From positions 1 to 35,122 of the forward strand of contig MOYA01000003.1 of NCBI GenBank assembly GCA_001899315.1: 35,122 bases of DNA, written 5' to 3'. This DNA is from Candidatus Obscuribacter phosphatis. GTDB taxonomy: Bacteria > Cyanobacteriota > Vampirovibrionia > Obscuribacterales > Obscuribacteraceae. Below are positions 15,062 to 24,165 of the stretch, one piece after another. Each line of letters starts with the position of its first letter. Position 1 is the stretch's first letter. The position numbers were made by a program, and so were the translations under genes. A model generated the notes under the pieces. The model had not been told where the DNA came from. It made no database searches and saw only the letters and a list, made by a program, of their open reading frames with translations.

Positions 15062-17623
15062 TCAAATTACCACGTTGACAAGCTTATCTGGCACAACAAT
15101 TACCTTTTTGACCGGTTGACCAGAAATTTTGCTCTTAATCTTGTCATCTTCCAGGGCAAGACTTTCGGCAACCGAACGGTCGATTCCGCGGCTGGCAGAC
15201 ACTTTCGAGACAATTTTTCCGTTAACCTGCAAGACCAATTCCAGTTCATTATCAACGGTCAAAGCCTGGTCATAAGCAGGCCACTTGTTGAGGTGAATCG
15301 AGTCTTTATCAGACGGATAATCAGGCGAACTGGAGGGCAAATCAAGGCGGTGATAGAGCTCTTCAGTTATATGTGGAGCCATCGGCGCCAAGATAAGCAA
15401 TAGGTTGTAGGCGGCAAAACTGAGCACGGCAGACTTTTGAGAGAGCTTTTCGGGCTCTCGCTCCAATTCGGCGACATATTTGTAGAGACCGTTGACCAAT
15501 TCCATGCAGCGGGCGATAGCAGTGTTGAAAACATAGCGTTCTTGGCTGAGGTCGTTCGACACAGCCTTGATGGTTTTGTGCACCAAGCGCAAAAGCTGCT
15601 GCTCGGCGGGAGGCAGCTGGTTAATATCAAGAGAAGCACGGCAGAGCGATGCGTCAATAACACCTTTCTCTTTCAGGTCGGTCAGTAAGCGCCAGATCCT
15701 AGTCAAGAAACGGTGTTGCCCAACCGCGCCGTCTTCCGACCACTCAAGCTCTTGCTCGGGCGGTGCGGCAAAGAGTGTAAATAGACGAGCGGCGTCAGCA
15801 CCATAGCGTTTGAAGAAATCGAGGGTACCAACCACATTACCGCGAGACTTACTCATTTTTTCTATACGCCCGGAAACAGGCGAATACATAGTGACCATGC
15901 CCTGCGAAAGTAGATTAGTGAAAGGCTCGACACATTTGACCAAGCCCATGTCTTTGAGGGCGCGGGTAAAGAAACGAGAATAGAGCAGGTGCAAAATAGC
16001 GTGCTCTACTCCGCCGACATATTGGTCGACCGGCATCCAATAATCGACTCGCGCCTTACTGAAAGCTTCTTCATGGTTGGTGGCATCGGCATAACGCAAG
16101 AAATACCAAGACGAATCGATAAATGTGTCCATGGTATCGGTCTCTCGGCGGGCATCGCCGCCGCAAGAAGGACATTTGACATTGAGCCATTCAGGCATGC
16201 GACCGAGAGGCGAACCGCCTTCTCCGGTAAACTCCACACCTTCCACAGGCAATATCACCGGCAGTGTCGACTCCGGCACCGGCTGGATGCCACAAGAGGC
16301 GCAGTGCACCAGAGGTATAGGACAGCCCCAGTAGCGCTGGCGGCTGATCAACCAGTCACGCAGACGGAACTGTACTCGCTTCTTACCAGCTTGATTCTCT
16401 TCCGCCCAGGCGGTGATTGCTTCTTTTGCCTTGTTGTTTGAAAGCCCCGAGAACTTGCCTGAATTGATCAAAAGACCTTCGTCAAGATAAGCTTCAGTGA
16501 GGCTGCCGCTCGCTTTACCATCTTTGGCGATTACTTCCTTGATCGGCAAATTATAGGCGCTGGCAAAGGCAAAATCTCTCTCGTCATGAGCTGGAACGCC
16601 CATGACAGCGCCGGTGCCATAGCTCATCAAAACATAATCAGAAACGTAAACCGGCACCACATCACCATTGAATGGGTTGATGACGCTCGCCCCCAAAGGC
16701 ACGCCGGTCTTTGACTTATCGGTGGTCATGCGGTCGAGCTCGGTTTTGCGCTTACTCTCTTCCACGTACTTTTGCACAGCCTGGCGACATTCATCGCTTA
16801 CCAGCTCTTGCACAAGCGGATTTTCTGGAGCGAGAACCAAATAACTCACACCATATACGGTATCAGGTCGCGTGGTGAAAACCTTGATTTGAACATTAGG
16901 CTTGCTTTCCACTGTAAAGTGCAGCTCCGCCCCGGTCGACTTACCGATCCAGTTCTGCTGCATAACTCGAACCCGCTCCGGCCAACCCTTGAGAGTATCG
17001 AGATCGGCGAGCAGTTCTTCGGCATAATGGGTGATTTTGAGAAACCACTGGCTCATCATCTTCTGTTCGACCGGAGTCTCAGGATGGCGCCAGCAGGCAC
17101 CGTTTTCCACCTGCTCATTAGCCAAAACAGTGTGACATTCGGGGCACCAATTCACCGGTGCTTCTTTTCTAACAGCCAGGCCTTTCTCGTAGAACTTAAG
17201 AAAGAGCCATTGCGTCCAGCGGTAGTAATCGCTATCGCATGTGGTCACTTCTCTTTGCCAGTCATAACTGGTGCCCAGCTTTTTGAGCTGTTCGTCGCGC
17301 ATGAAGCGAATATTTTCCTTGGTCCATTTTTCAGGATGCAGTTTTCTTTTGATGGCGGCGTTCTCTGCCGGCAGACCAAAAGCATCCCAGCCCATGGGAT
17401 TGAGCACGTTATAGCCGAGCATGCGCCTGTGCCGGCTGATCACGTCCGAAATGGTATAGACCCTCATATGACCCATGTGCAGGTCGCCGGAGGGATATGG
17501 AAACATAACCAGAGAGTAAAATTTAGGTTTTTTGTCGTCGTCTATGGCTTTGTAGATGCCAAGCCCATCCCAGTACGCCTGCCATTTCTCATCGAATTCT
17601 TTAGGACTGTACTGGCTTTCCAT
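15062..17623 (-). CDS. leuS: Leucyl-tRNA synthetase
   Basis: An 853-residue class Ia synthetase of bacterial type. The HIGH signature is [16 protein letters not shown] (about 44-59) and the KMSKS loop is [13 protein letters not shown] (about 573-585). Between them lies the CP1 editing domain with its threonine-rich site [10 protein letters not shown] and the acidic VPAHDERDF that rejects mischarged Ile and Met analogues. [12 protein letters not shown] and a second CASC...CPSCGG set suggest zinc-binding knuckles. The C-terminal region (VNGKIVSKV) is the bacterial tRNA-binding end. Both a GTG at 17626 and the ATG at 17623 fit; AGAGG lies eight bases before the ATG, which I prefer. It is divergent from tyrS across about 240 bases. 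Confidence 0.98.
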   Translation of the reverse strand: MESQYSPKEFDEKWQAYWDGLGIYKAIDDDKKPKFYSLVMFPYPSGDLHMGHMRVYTISDVISRHRRMLGYNVLNPMGWDAFGLPAENAAIKRKLHPEKWTKENIRFMRDEQLKKLGTSYDWQREVTTCDSDYYRWTQWLFLKFYEKGLAVRKEAPVNWCPECHTVLANEQVENGACWRHPETPVEQKMMSQWFLKITHYAEELLADLDTLKGWPERVRVMQQNWIGKSTGAELHFTVESKPNVQIKVFTTRPDTVYGVSYLVLAPENPLVQELVSDECRQAVQKYVEESKRKTELDRMTTDKSKTGVPLGASVINPFNGDVVPVYVSDYVLMSYGTGAVMGVPAHDERDFAFASAYNLPIKEVIAKDGKASGSLTEAYLDEGLLINSGKFSGLSNNKAKEAITAWAEENQAGKKRVQFRLRDWLISRQRYWGCPIPLVHCASCGIQPVPESTLPVILPVEGVEFTGEGGSPLGRMPEWLNVKCPSCGGDARRETDTMDTFIDSSWYFLRYADATNHEEAFSKARVDYWMPVDQYVGGVEHAILHLLYSRFFTRALKDMGLVKCVEPFTNLLSQGMVTMYSPVSGRIEKMSKSRGNVVGTLDFFKRYGADAARLFTLFAAPPEQELEWSEDGAVGQHRFLTRIWRLLTDLKEKGVIDASLCRASLDINQLPPAEQQLLRLVHKTIKAVSNDLSQERYVFNTAIARCMELVNGLYKYVAELEREPEKLSQKSAVLSFAAYNLLLILAPMAPHITEELYHRLDLPSSSPDYPSDKDSIHLNKWPAYDQALTVDNELELVLQVNGKIVSKVSASRGIDRSVAESLALEDDKIKSKISGQPVKKVIVVPDKLVNVVI

Positions 17624-17687
17624 CACTGCGACCTCTCCCTTGGACCTCTCATCTGGCTCTACGGTTTCCTTGAAAACACGCCAGGCG

Positions 17688-17716
17688 ATCTTACTTGGAT
17701 CTTCTTAAAATGTCAC
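17688..17716 (-). promoter_or_regulatory. Promoter of leuS
   Basis: On the minus strand GTGACA (17711-17716), a 17-base spacer and TAAGAT (17688-17693) match five and four of six consensus bases. Transcription would start near 17681, with a leader of about 58 bases. No T-box features are seen, and no convincing promoter was found for the divergent tyrS. Confidence 0.4.
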
Positions 17717-17866
17717 AGCGGCGCAAGGGTCAAGCCCGTCGTGTTAATATGCAAAATCCTCAACAAAACCTTCAAATAGTTAAGCCGGTTGTACCGACTA
17801 ATCAATCCTTATCAGCGCCTCACCCGCGTAACATTAATTTAGAAATGCATGCAAGGAAAACCAGCC

Positions 17867-19117
17867 ATGGAAGTTAAAGAAGTCGATAAGAACATCGAGA
17901 TTCCCGAAGAAGTTATGGCTGAAGCCGTCGAGCTTTGCCGAGGCGCTGAAGTCTTGCCTGACGGCGCCAAAGGCTTGGCCCGCAAAATCATGCAAGCCAA
18001 GCAAGCCGGTCGCCCCCTCGTGGCCAAGCTTGGCGTCGACCCCACTTCCACAGATTTGCATCTCGGTCATGCTGTAGTTTTTCGCAAGCTCAGACGTTTT
18101 CAAGATTTCGGTCACCAGGTCATCTTGATAATCGGTGGTTTCACCGCCCAGATAGGCGACCCCACCGGTCGCAATGCCACAAGACCGCCCTTAGACGAAA
18201 AGCAAGTACAAGCCAATGCCCAGACCTATCTCAATCAAATGGGACTGATACTCGACTTGAACAAAACCAAGGTGGTCAACAATAACGACTGGTTGGCACC
18301 GTTGACCATGAAAGAAGTCATCAAGCTTGCTGCTTCAGTGACAGCCAATCAGCTTTTGGCCAAAGAAGCCTTCGGTGAAAGACTCGACAAACAGCAACCG
18401 GTCGCCTTCCACGAGCTTTTTTATCCGCTTTTGCAAGCCTATGATTCGGTGGCCATTCAAGCCGACATCGAGCTAGGGGGCACCGATCAACGCTTCAATA
18501 TTTTGCAAGGGCGCGAACTGCAGCCTAAATATGGACAAGAACCGCAAATGGCAATGCTCCTTCCCCTTCTGGAAGGCACCGACGGCGTCAAGAAAATGTC
18601 CAAGAGTTACAACAACTATGTTGGTCTAAAAGAAGACCCGCAAGAAATGTTCGGCAAATGCATGCGCATTCCAGACGAGCTAATTTTGAAATACTTCGAA
18701 CTGACCACCACCTTGGCTGGTCACGAAGTAGACAAAATTGAGGCTGAACACTTGAAAGAGGGCGGCAATCCGAAAGATGCCAAACTAAAGCTGGCCAAGC
18801 AAGTGGTCTTCCAATATCACGGCGCCGAGGCTGCCGAACAGGCCCTGAAAGAATGGCAGCAGGTGCACTCGCAGGGTCAATTGCCCGATGAAATGCCAAT
18901 TTTCAAAATTGAAGAAGAGCAAGCCCTCTTTAGAGTTCTGGCTCTCGCCGGTCTGGTTTCGTCGAATGCCGAAGCTAAACGGTTGATTCAAGAAGGCGGA
19001 GTTAAACTAAATGGTGAAACAGTAAAAGATCCCAATCTTGTCGTTTCTTTGCAAGGCGCTGATACATCTGTGGTGCAGGTGGGCAGACGTAAATTTGTAA
19101 AAGTCGTTGCCCAGTGA
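17867..19117 (+). CDS. tyrS: Tyrosyl-tRNA synthetase
   Basis: A class Ic synthetase charging tRNA-Tyr. LGVDPTSTDLHLGHAVVFRKL holds the HIGH-type motif (HLGH), GDPTGRNATRP is the usual loop after it, and KKMSKSYNNYVGL is the KMSKS motif; the spacing resembles the TyrZ subgroup. A C-terminal S4 RNA-binding domain is clear (VSSNAEAKRLIQEGGVKLNG, then a VVQVGRRKFVKV end). I place the start at the ATG at 17867 (417 codons with the stop), since AAGGA lies nine bases upstream, rather than at the ATG at 17849, which has no ribosome binding site. Two small genes follow on the same strand, the first nine bases after the stop. Confidence 0.97.
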   Translation: MEVKEVDKNIEIPEEVMAEAVELCRGAEVLPDGAKGLARKIMQAKQAGRPLVAKLGVDPTSTDLHLGHAVVFRKLRRFQDFGHQVILIIGGFTAQIGDPTGRNATRPPLDEKQVQANAQTYLNQMGLILDLNKTKVVNNNDWLAPLTMKEVIKLAASVTANQLLAKEAFGERLDKQQPVAFHELFYPLLQAYDSVAIQADIELGGTDQRFNILQGRELQPKYGQEPQMAMLLPLLEGTDGVKKMSKSYNNYVGLKEDPQEMFGKCMRIPDELILKYFELTTTLAGHEVDKIEAEHLKEGGNPKDAKLKLAKQVVFQYHGAEAAEQALKEWQQVHSQGQLPDEMPIFKIEEEQALFRVLALAGLVSSNAEAKRLIQEGGVKLNGETVKDPNLVVSLQGADTSVVQVGRRKFVKVVAQ

Positions 19118-19126
19118 GGTGCAGTT

Positions 19127-19414
19127 ATGACTGAGAAGAGCCAAGACAAACAAGACGGGTCGGACCCTAATTTACAGGGTAAGCCGAAAGACAAGAACAA
19201 GCCCCGTTACAACGGCGGCATCACCCAAGAACTGAAAGCAATCAAGTTTGACCCCGATGCTTCGCAAGAAAAGAAAGATCTAGTCGAACAAATTGAAATA
19301 ATGCGCGCCCAATCTAAAGCAATCGGCAGTGACACTAGTGTTATTGACGAATTTGCCAAAGAAGAACTGCTCGATTCGACTAAAAAAGTCGAAGATGATA
19401 AAAAAAATTCGTGA
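19127..19414 (+). CDS. Small charged protein downstream of tyrS
   Basis: Unknown, 95 residues. It is highly hydrophilic and Lys/Asp-rich (35-40 percent charged), with a disordered N-terminus (KSQDKQDGSDPN) and one likely amphipathic helix (QEKKDLVEQIEIMRAQSKAI). It has no cysteine and no signal. The ATG at 19127 follows GAGGT by six bases and the tyrS stop by nine bases, so it is almost surely co-transcribed with tyrS and translated. Its end overlaps the next gene by 20 bases. No function can be read from the sequence. Confidence 0.7.
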   Translation: MTEKSQDKQDGSDPNLQGKPKDKNKPRYNGGITQELKAIKFDPDASQEKKDLVEQIEIMRAQSKAIGSDTSVIDEFAKEELLDSTKKVEDDKKNS

Positions 19415-19865
19415 CCAAATAGCTAATTACCTCTATTCTTTGAATACTATGTCGATTCGTCGCCTCCTATTAGTATTTTTCACTTTCATCACCCTCTACG
19501 CTCAGGGCTATTCCTTGGTGAGCGGTATCGAACTGGCATCCAGTGCCGCAGAAGCCCTCAAGTCGATGCAGATGCAAGTGAAAGTTTCAGGAAAGCTTGA
19601 AGACATTTCCGACACAGATCCCGAAGACATAGTCACTTTAGACCCCTTTTTGCCCAGCCAGAACGCTTTCAATTCAACTACCGAGAGCCTGGGCAAACTT
19701 ATCTCAGCAGTGACTTTTCTGTCCTTGCTCTTCACCCTTAGCTTAAGCCTGGCAGTGCATTTGGGGCAAAGCTTGAAGAGCAAATTTGGCTCAGCCAAAC
19801 TCACCACCCTCAGCCCGCCGGGAAACTTACCCACCTGGCTCAGACTTAGGCACCTGCTCAACTAA
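19395..19865 (+). CDS. Small two-span membrane protein
   Basis: Unknown, 156 residues from the ATG at 19395. A basic N-terminus (MIKKIRDQ) precedes a first hydrophobic span (about 24-45, RLLLVFFTFITLYAQGYSLV). An acidic stretch (DISDTDPEDIVTLDP) follows in the loop, then a second span (about 102-122, ISAVTFLSLLFTLSLSLAV) and a basic C-terminus. The charge pattern puts both ends in the cytoplasm and the roughly 55-residue loop outside. The start overlaps the preceding gene by 20 bases, suggesting translational coupling; an ATG at 19449 is the alternative, but neither has a good ribosome binding site. The RND pump gene begins 71 bases later on the same strand. Confidence 0.6.
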   Translation: MIKKIRDQIANYLYSLNTMSIRRLLLVFFTFITLYAQGYSLVSGIELASSAAEALKSMQMQVKVSGKLEDISDTDPEDIVTLDPFLPSQNAFNSTTESLGKLISAVTFLSLLFTLSLSLAVHLGQSLKSKFGSAKLTTLSPPGNLPTWLRLRHLLN

Positions 19866-19936
19866 ACATTCTGCAAGCAGCGGATTACTCAAGGCTCAAA
19901 TCTTTGGGCTTATGTCAGAGCAGGCAGAACCAACTA

Positions 19937-22900
19937 ATGATAGAAAAACTGATCAACTTTGCCCTCAGGCAAAGGTTGCTTACCGCCACAGCAGCCGTTG
20001 CCCTTTGTGCCATGGGCGTCTTTTCCATGCTGACCATATCGGTAGATTCCTTTCCCGATGTAAGCAATGTGCAGGTGCAGATAATCACCGAACCGGAAAG
20101 TATGGCCACCGAAGAGGTGGAGACTCTGATCACTTATCCGATTGAAACTGCCTTAAACGGACTGCCCAAGATTCAGAAAATCCGCTCGCTTTCAGCTTTC
20201 GGTCTTTCGGTGGTGACGGCTATTTTCGAAGAAGATACCGATGTCTACTTCGCCCGCAACCTAGTACAGCAGAGACTATTGCAAACACGTTCCAACCTAC
20301 CGGTGGACTGCCCAACACCGGTACTCGGCCCAGTCATATCGAGCTTTAGCCAGGTCTATATGTATTATCTGCAAAGCAAACAATATGACGACACCGAACT
20401 GCGAACTCTGCAAGACTGGGAAATATCAAGACGTTTGCGCTCAGTGCCCGGTGTAGCCGGTGTGGCTACCTATGGCGGCTTCGTCAAGCAATATCAGGTC
20501 TTGGTCAATCCCTATGATCTGCGCTCATACAATTTGCACATAAATGACGTGGTCAAGGCTCTGGCCGAGAACAATAGCAATGCCGGCGGCAACTTTATCG
20601 AAGAAGCCGGGGAAGAAGTGGTGATTAGAGGAATAGGCCGAGTCAAAAGCGTACATGACATCGGCAATATTGTTTTAAAAACAGTGAACGGCACCCCGGT
20701 CAAAATAAGCCAAATCGGCGATGTCGAGGTAGGTAAAGCCTTCAGACGTGGTTCATCGTCTTTTGACGGTAAAGGCGAAGTGGTGACCGGTATAGTCTTG
20801 ACCCGCAAGGGCGCCAATACCAAGACCACGGTGGAACACGTCAAAGAAACAATCAAAGAAATCGAGCGCGACCTGCCGGGCGATGTAAAGATTGTGCCTT
20901 ATTATGACCAGACCGAACTGGTCGACAAAACTATCGAAACGGTCAAGGAAATCTTGCTTTTCAGCGGTGGGCTGGTGATAGTGATACTGACCGCGGTGCT
21001 TTTGCATATACCTTCAGCTTTGATTGTGGCAGTGATCATTCCACTATCTCTGCTATTCAGCTTCATCATGATGAAATACAGCGGTCTATCGGCCAACCTA
21101 ATGACTCTGGGCGCAGTCGACTTCGGCATCGTGGTGGATGCCGGGGTGGTCATGGTGGAAAACATCTTCCGACATCTGGCGGAAGAGAAACCGAAAGACG
21201 CCAAAGAGACCTTAGAGATAGTGCGCCGCGGCGCCCAAGAGGTGGGCAAGCCCATAGTTTTTGCCATCGCCATCATTATTTCGGTCTACATACCGCTCTT
21301 TACCCTGGAAGGCGTCGAGGGCAAGATGTTCCATCCTTTAGCCCTCACCTTTGTCTACGCTCTACTTGGTTCGCTTCTAGTCTCTTTGACCGTCATACCG
21401 CTCTTTTGCTATTGGTTTATGAAAGGTAAGGTGGAAGAGAAAGAAAACCCGGTACTGAAGAAAATCACCGAACTCTACAGCCCAACCCTGCGTTTTGCCA
21501 TGGAAAACCCGGTCAAGACGATAGTCATAGCGGTTGCCACCTTATGCCTTTCCCTTCTTATAGTGCCTTTTCTAGGCTCTGAGTTTATTCCCAGCCTTGA
21601 CGAAGGTCCGATACTTTTGCGCACCAAAATGCCTGCCAGTATTGCCCACAGCGAGTCTGAAAAAATGGCGGTCACTCTCGAAAAACTGATCATGGAATTC
21701 GATGAGGTGGAAACTGTAGTGGCCAGGACCGGTCGCTCCAATACTGGTCCAGCCCTTGATGGCGTCGAGTCAACCGACTTTTATATAGGCCTCAAACCTC
21801 GACATGAATGGAAACACAAGAGCAAAGAAGACTTGATCAATGCCATTGCCGCTAAAGTGAAATCGATGCCGGGGCTGATGTATTCATTTTCGCAGCCCAT
21901 TGCCGACATGATTGACGACTTAATTGCCGGTATCAGAGCCGACCTGGGCATCAAAATATACGGCGAAGACTTGAACACTTTGGCTAGTCTGGCTGAAAAA
22001 ATACAAAACGAAGTTTCGGCAGTGCCGGGTGCTGCCGACATGCAGAGAGAGCAGATGCTGGGTCTGCCGCAGTTCAACATCAATATCAAAAGAGATGTTA
22101 TTGCCCGCTATGGTCTAAACGTAGAAGACGTGCAAGATATCATCACTACTGCTCTAGCCGGCAAGACAGCCTCTGAAGTAATTGAAGGGGCGAAGCGCTT
22201 TGGACTATTGGTGCGGTTCCACAAAGACTATCGCGATACACCTCAACAAATCGAATCGATTCTAGTAGACACCCCCACCGGCGCCGCCATTCCTATGAGG
22301 CAACTAGCAGAGCTAGAGAGCACGCGAGGCTTTGTCTGTGTCATGAGAGAAGACGGCAGAAGGCGGACAGCTGTTTTGGCTAATGTCAGAGGGCGCGATC
22401 TCGGCTCCTTTGTGGCAGAAGCCCAAGCAAGAGTAGAGAAGAATGTCGTTATTCCAAAGGGCTATAAAGTAGTATGGGCAGGACAGTTTGAAAATCAACA
22501 AAGAGCCATGGCAAGACTGGCCATAGTAGTACCGGTGGTGCTGGTTCTTATTTTCATTCTGCTTTTTGGTTCCTTCAACTCGGTCAGAAACGCCGGACTG
22601 ATCATGCTCAATGTGCCCTTTGCCATGATCGGCGGCATCCTGGCTTTGTTCTTGAGCCATCAGACCCTTTCAGTCCCGGCCATCATTGGCTTCATTGCCT
22701 TGTTTGGCGTAGCCGTGCAGAACGGCGTAATTATGGTCAGCTATATAATGCAAATGCAAGACAAAGGGCTGTCGGCCAAAGAAGCAGCCTGGCACGGCGC
22801 CCATGTCAGACTAAGGCCAGTACTGATGACGGCACTGGTGGCGGTGGTGGCACTTATACCCAAAATCGCTTCAAGCGGTACCGGCGCAGAAGTACAAAGA

Positions 22901-23044
22901 CCTCTGGCCACTGTGGTCCTAGGTGGTCTCATCTCAGCCACACTGCTCACCCTTATTCTCTTGCCGACTATTTATGCCATGCTCAATAAAGGGCATAAGA
23001 ACGGACATAAAAACGAACATCAGTCGCCGTCATCGTCAACTTGA
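19937..23044 (+). CDS. CzcA/CusA-family heavy-metal efflux RND permease
   Basis: A 1035-residue inner-membrane proton antiporter of the HME-RND class, which exports Cu+/Ag+ or Zn2+/Co2+/Cd2+. The layout is standard: an N-terminal span, a large periplasmic loop opening VDSFPDVSNVQVQI, a block of spans, a second loop (RTGRSNTGPALDGVESTDFY), and a final block with GVAVQNGVIMVSY. The proton-relay helix VDFGIVVDAGVVMVEN has Asp395, Asp401 and Glu408, spaced as the essential residues of CzcA. The ATG at 19937 is preferred to an in-frame TTG at 19904. Usually CzcB/C or CusB/C partners adjoin; none is in the window. The metal cannot be chosen by eye. The 3' end overlaps the convergent gene by 25 bases. 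Confidence 0.93.
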   Translation: MIEKLINFALRQRLLTATAAVALCAMGVFSMLTISVDSFPDVSNVQVQIITEPESMATEEVETLITYPIETALNGLPKIQKIRSLSAFGLSVVTAIFEEDTDVYFARNLVQQRLLQTRSNLPVDCPTPVLGPVISSFSQVYMYYLQSKQYDDTELRTLQDWEISRRLRSVPGVAGVATYGGFVKQYQVLVNPYDLRSYNLHINDVVKALAENNSNAGGNFIEEAGEEVVIRGIGRVKSVHDIGNIVLKTVNGTPVKISQIGDVEVGKAFRRGSSSFDGKGEVVTGIVLTRKGANTKTTVEHVKETIKEIERDLPGDVKIVPYYDQTELVDKTIETVKEILLFSGGLVIVILTAVLLHIPSALIVAVIIPLSLLFSFIMMKYSGLSANLMTLGAVDFGIVVDAGVVMVENIFRHLAEEKPKDAKETLEIVRRGAQEVGKPIVFAIAIIISVYIPLFTLEGVEGKMFHPLALTFVYALLGSLLVSLTVIPLFCYWFMKGKVEEKENPVLKKITELYSPTLRFAMENPVKTIVIAVATLCLSLLIVPFLGSEFIPSLDEGPILLRTKMPASIAHSESEKMAVTLEKLIMEFDEVETVVARTGRSNTGPALDGVESTDFYIGLKPRHEWKHKSKEDLINAIAAKVKSMPGLMYSFSQPIADMIDDLIAGIRADLGIKIYGEDLNTLASLAEKIQNEVSAVPGAADMQREQMLGLPQFNINIKRDVIARYGLNVEDVQDIITTALAGKTASEVIEGAKRFGLLVRFHKDYRDTPQQIESILVDTPTGAAIPMRQLAELESTRGFVCVMREDGRRRTAVLANVRGRDLGSFVAEAQARVEKNVVIPKGYKVVWAGQFENQQRAMARLAIVVPVVLVLIFILLFGSFNSVRNAGLIMLNVPFAMIGGILALFLSHQTLSVPAIIGFIALFGVAVQNGVIMVSYIMQMQDKGLSAKEAAWHGAHVRLRPVLMTALVAVVALIPKIASSGTGAEVQRPLATVVLGGLISATLLTLILLPTIYAMLNKGHKNGHKNEHQSPSSST

Positions 23045-24165
23045 GTAGTCTTGCGCAACCTATGGAAACCAACCAAGACCAAGCCCTCGGCATCGGTGCG
23101 TCGTGCCATGACAAAATATAGAGCGAGCGGCCTGATGCGACTTTTGCCCGTGACGGTAGAACGCACCTCAGCAACCAATAGATCGGGCTGTTCTTGATCA
23201 CCAGGCAAAATAGAGATGTGCATTTCACTGATGTCTTTCTCAGTACATTCGGCGAAATCACCGCTCATATCACGTGCCCGATTGCGACCAAAACGAAAAG
23301 AAGAAAAGACTTCATATAGACTGGGAGAGAGACTGTTCTTGAGCTTTTCCAACCTGGCAAAGCCAGGTCCCCGATTGGACGAGAGAGCAAGAGCAAAAGC
23401 CGCTTCCTTAGCCAGCTCTCGCGCCATCTTCTCGTCGCCCGGCGACAGCTTATTCATACCGGGTCTATCTTTTAGTTGAAGAGCCCGCAGCAAATCAGGA
23501 TTTTTCTTGAGTAGAAGCCAAATGTTATCGGAATAACGCATATCAATTATGACCGGCCTGTCTTCAAAGCTATCGGCAAGAAGATAGACGATGCGAAATG
23601 GCTCAGCCGGCAGCCCTCGCAAACGAACGAAGCGGCCGCTGACCACGGCCGCAACCAGACCGGAAGCAAGGCGTTCGGTTTTGATTGACTCGACATAGCA
23701 GCGAAAAGCCTTAGCCGAACTATATTCCAACCCATCGCCCACTGACCGCCGGCTTCGGCGCGACAATTCCTGTAAAAGCCCAAAAGAAATCGCCCGCTTA
23801 ATAACCAGGGCATTGTTGTCAGGCAAATCTACCCCCGCAATAGGCTCGGCCAGAAGGGCTTCTGTAACGAGGCGACACTGCTCGCGATAAATTACATTCT
23901 CGGTGGAATCTATAGTCGGTCGAAGAGGCAGCATCACAGTCAATTCATGATTGAGCTTATCCGACTCAATATTTTGCCTGGCATCGTCATGCCAATCCAA
24001 CTTCAAATCTTCATTGGCACTTTTGCCGGTGCCGGCTTGACCGACTTCGTCGATAAAATGGAAAGTTCGGGCCAAAACACTAAAGAGGGCAATCAAGCCG
24101 GTTGCACAAAGCATAAAGACCAGTACTACGGCAGGAAGATGGAATCTACTGTCTCTAAAGATCAT
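23020..24165 (-). CDS. Unknown membrane-anchored protein, last gene of the redoxin/GT-C operon
   Basis: A 381-residue protein with one N-terminal hydrophobic segment (about residues 10-32), so probably anchored with the rest outside. No family is recognised with confidence. The middle (LASGLVAAVVSGRFVRLRGL, then FRIVYLLADSFEDRPVIIDM and NIWLLL) vaguely resembles a transglutaminase-like core, but the His expected before VIIDM is Pro, so such a fold would be inactive. The C-terminus is a basic/acidic tail. Its ATG overlaps the stop of the YfhO-like gene as ATGA, a sign of coupled translation and shared function. It ends inside the 3' end of the convergent RND gene. Confidence 0.7.
   Translation of the reverse strand: MIFRDSRFHLPAVVLVFMLCATGLIALFSVLARTFHFIDEVGQAGTGKSANEDLKLDWHDDARQNIESDKLNHELTVMLPLRPTIDSTENVIYREQCRLVTEALLAEPIAGVDLPDNNALVIKRAISFGLLQELSRRSRRSVGDGLEYSSAKAFRCYVESIKTERLASGLVAAVVSGRFVRLRGLPAEPFRIVYLLADSFEDRPVIIDMRYSDNIWLLLKKNPDLLRALQLKDRPGMNKLSPGDEKMARELAKEAAFALALSSNRGPGFARLEKLKNSLSPSLYEVFSSFRFGRNRARDMSGDFAECTEKDISEMHISILPGDQEQPDLLVAEVRSTVTGKSRIRPLALYFVMARRTDAEGLVLVGFHRLRKTTQVDDDGD

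Noticed and set aside
16772-17779. 335-codon plus-strand frame within leuS
   Set aside because: It is antisense to leuS, which has all its catalytic motifs. The frame reflects codon bias and shows no family motif.
17627-17866. T-box riboswitch between leuS and tyrS
   Set aside because: No T-box sequence, specifier loop or terminator/antiterminator pair could be found on either strand.
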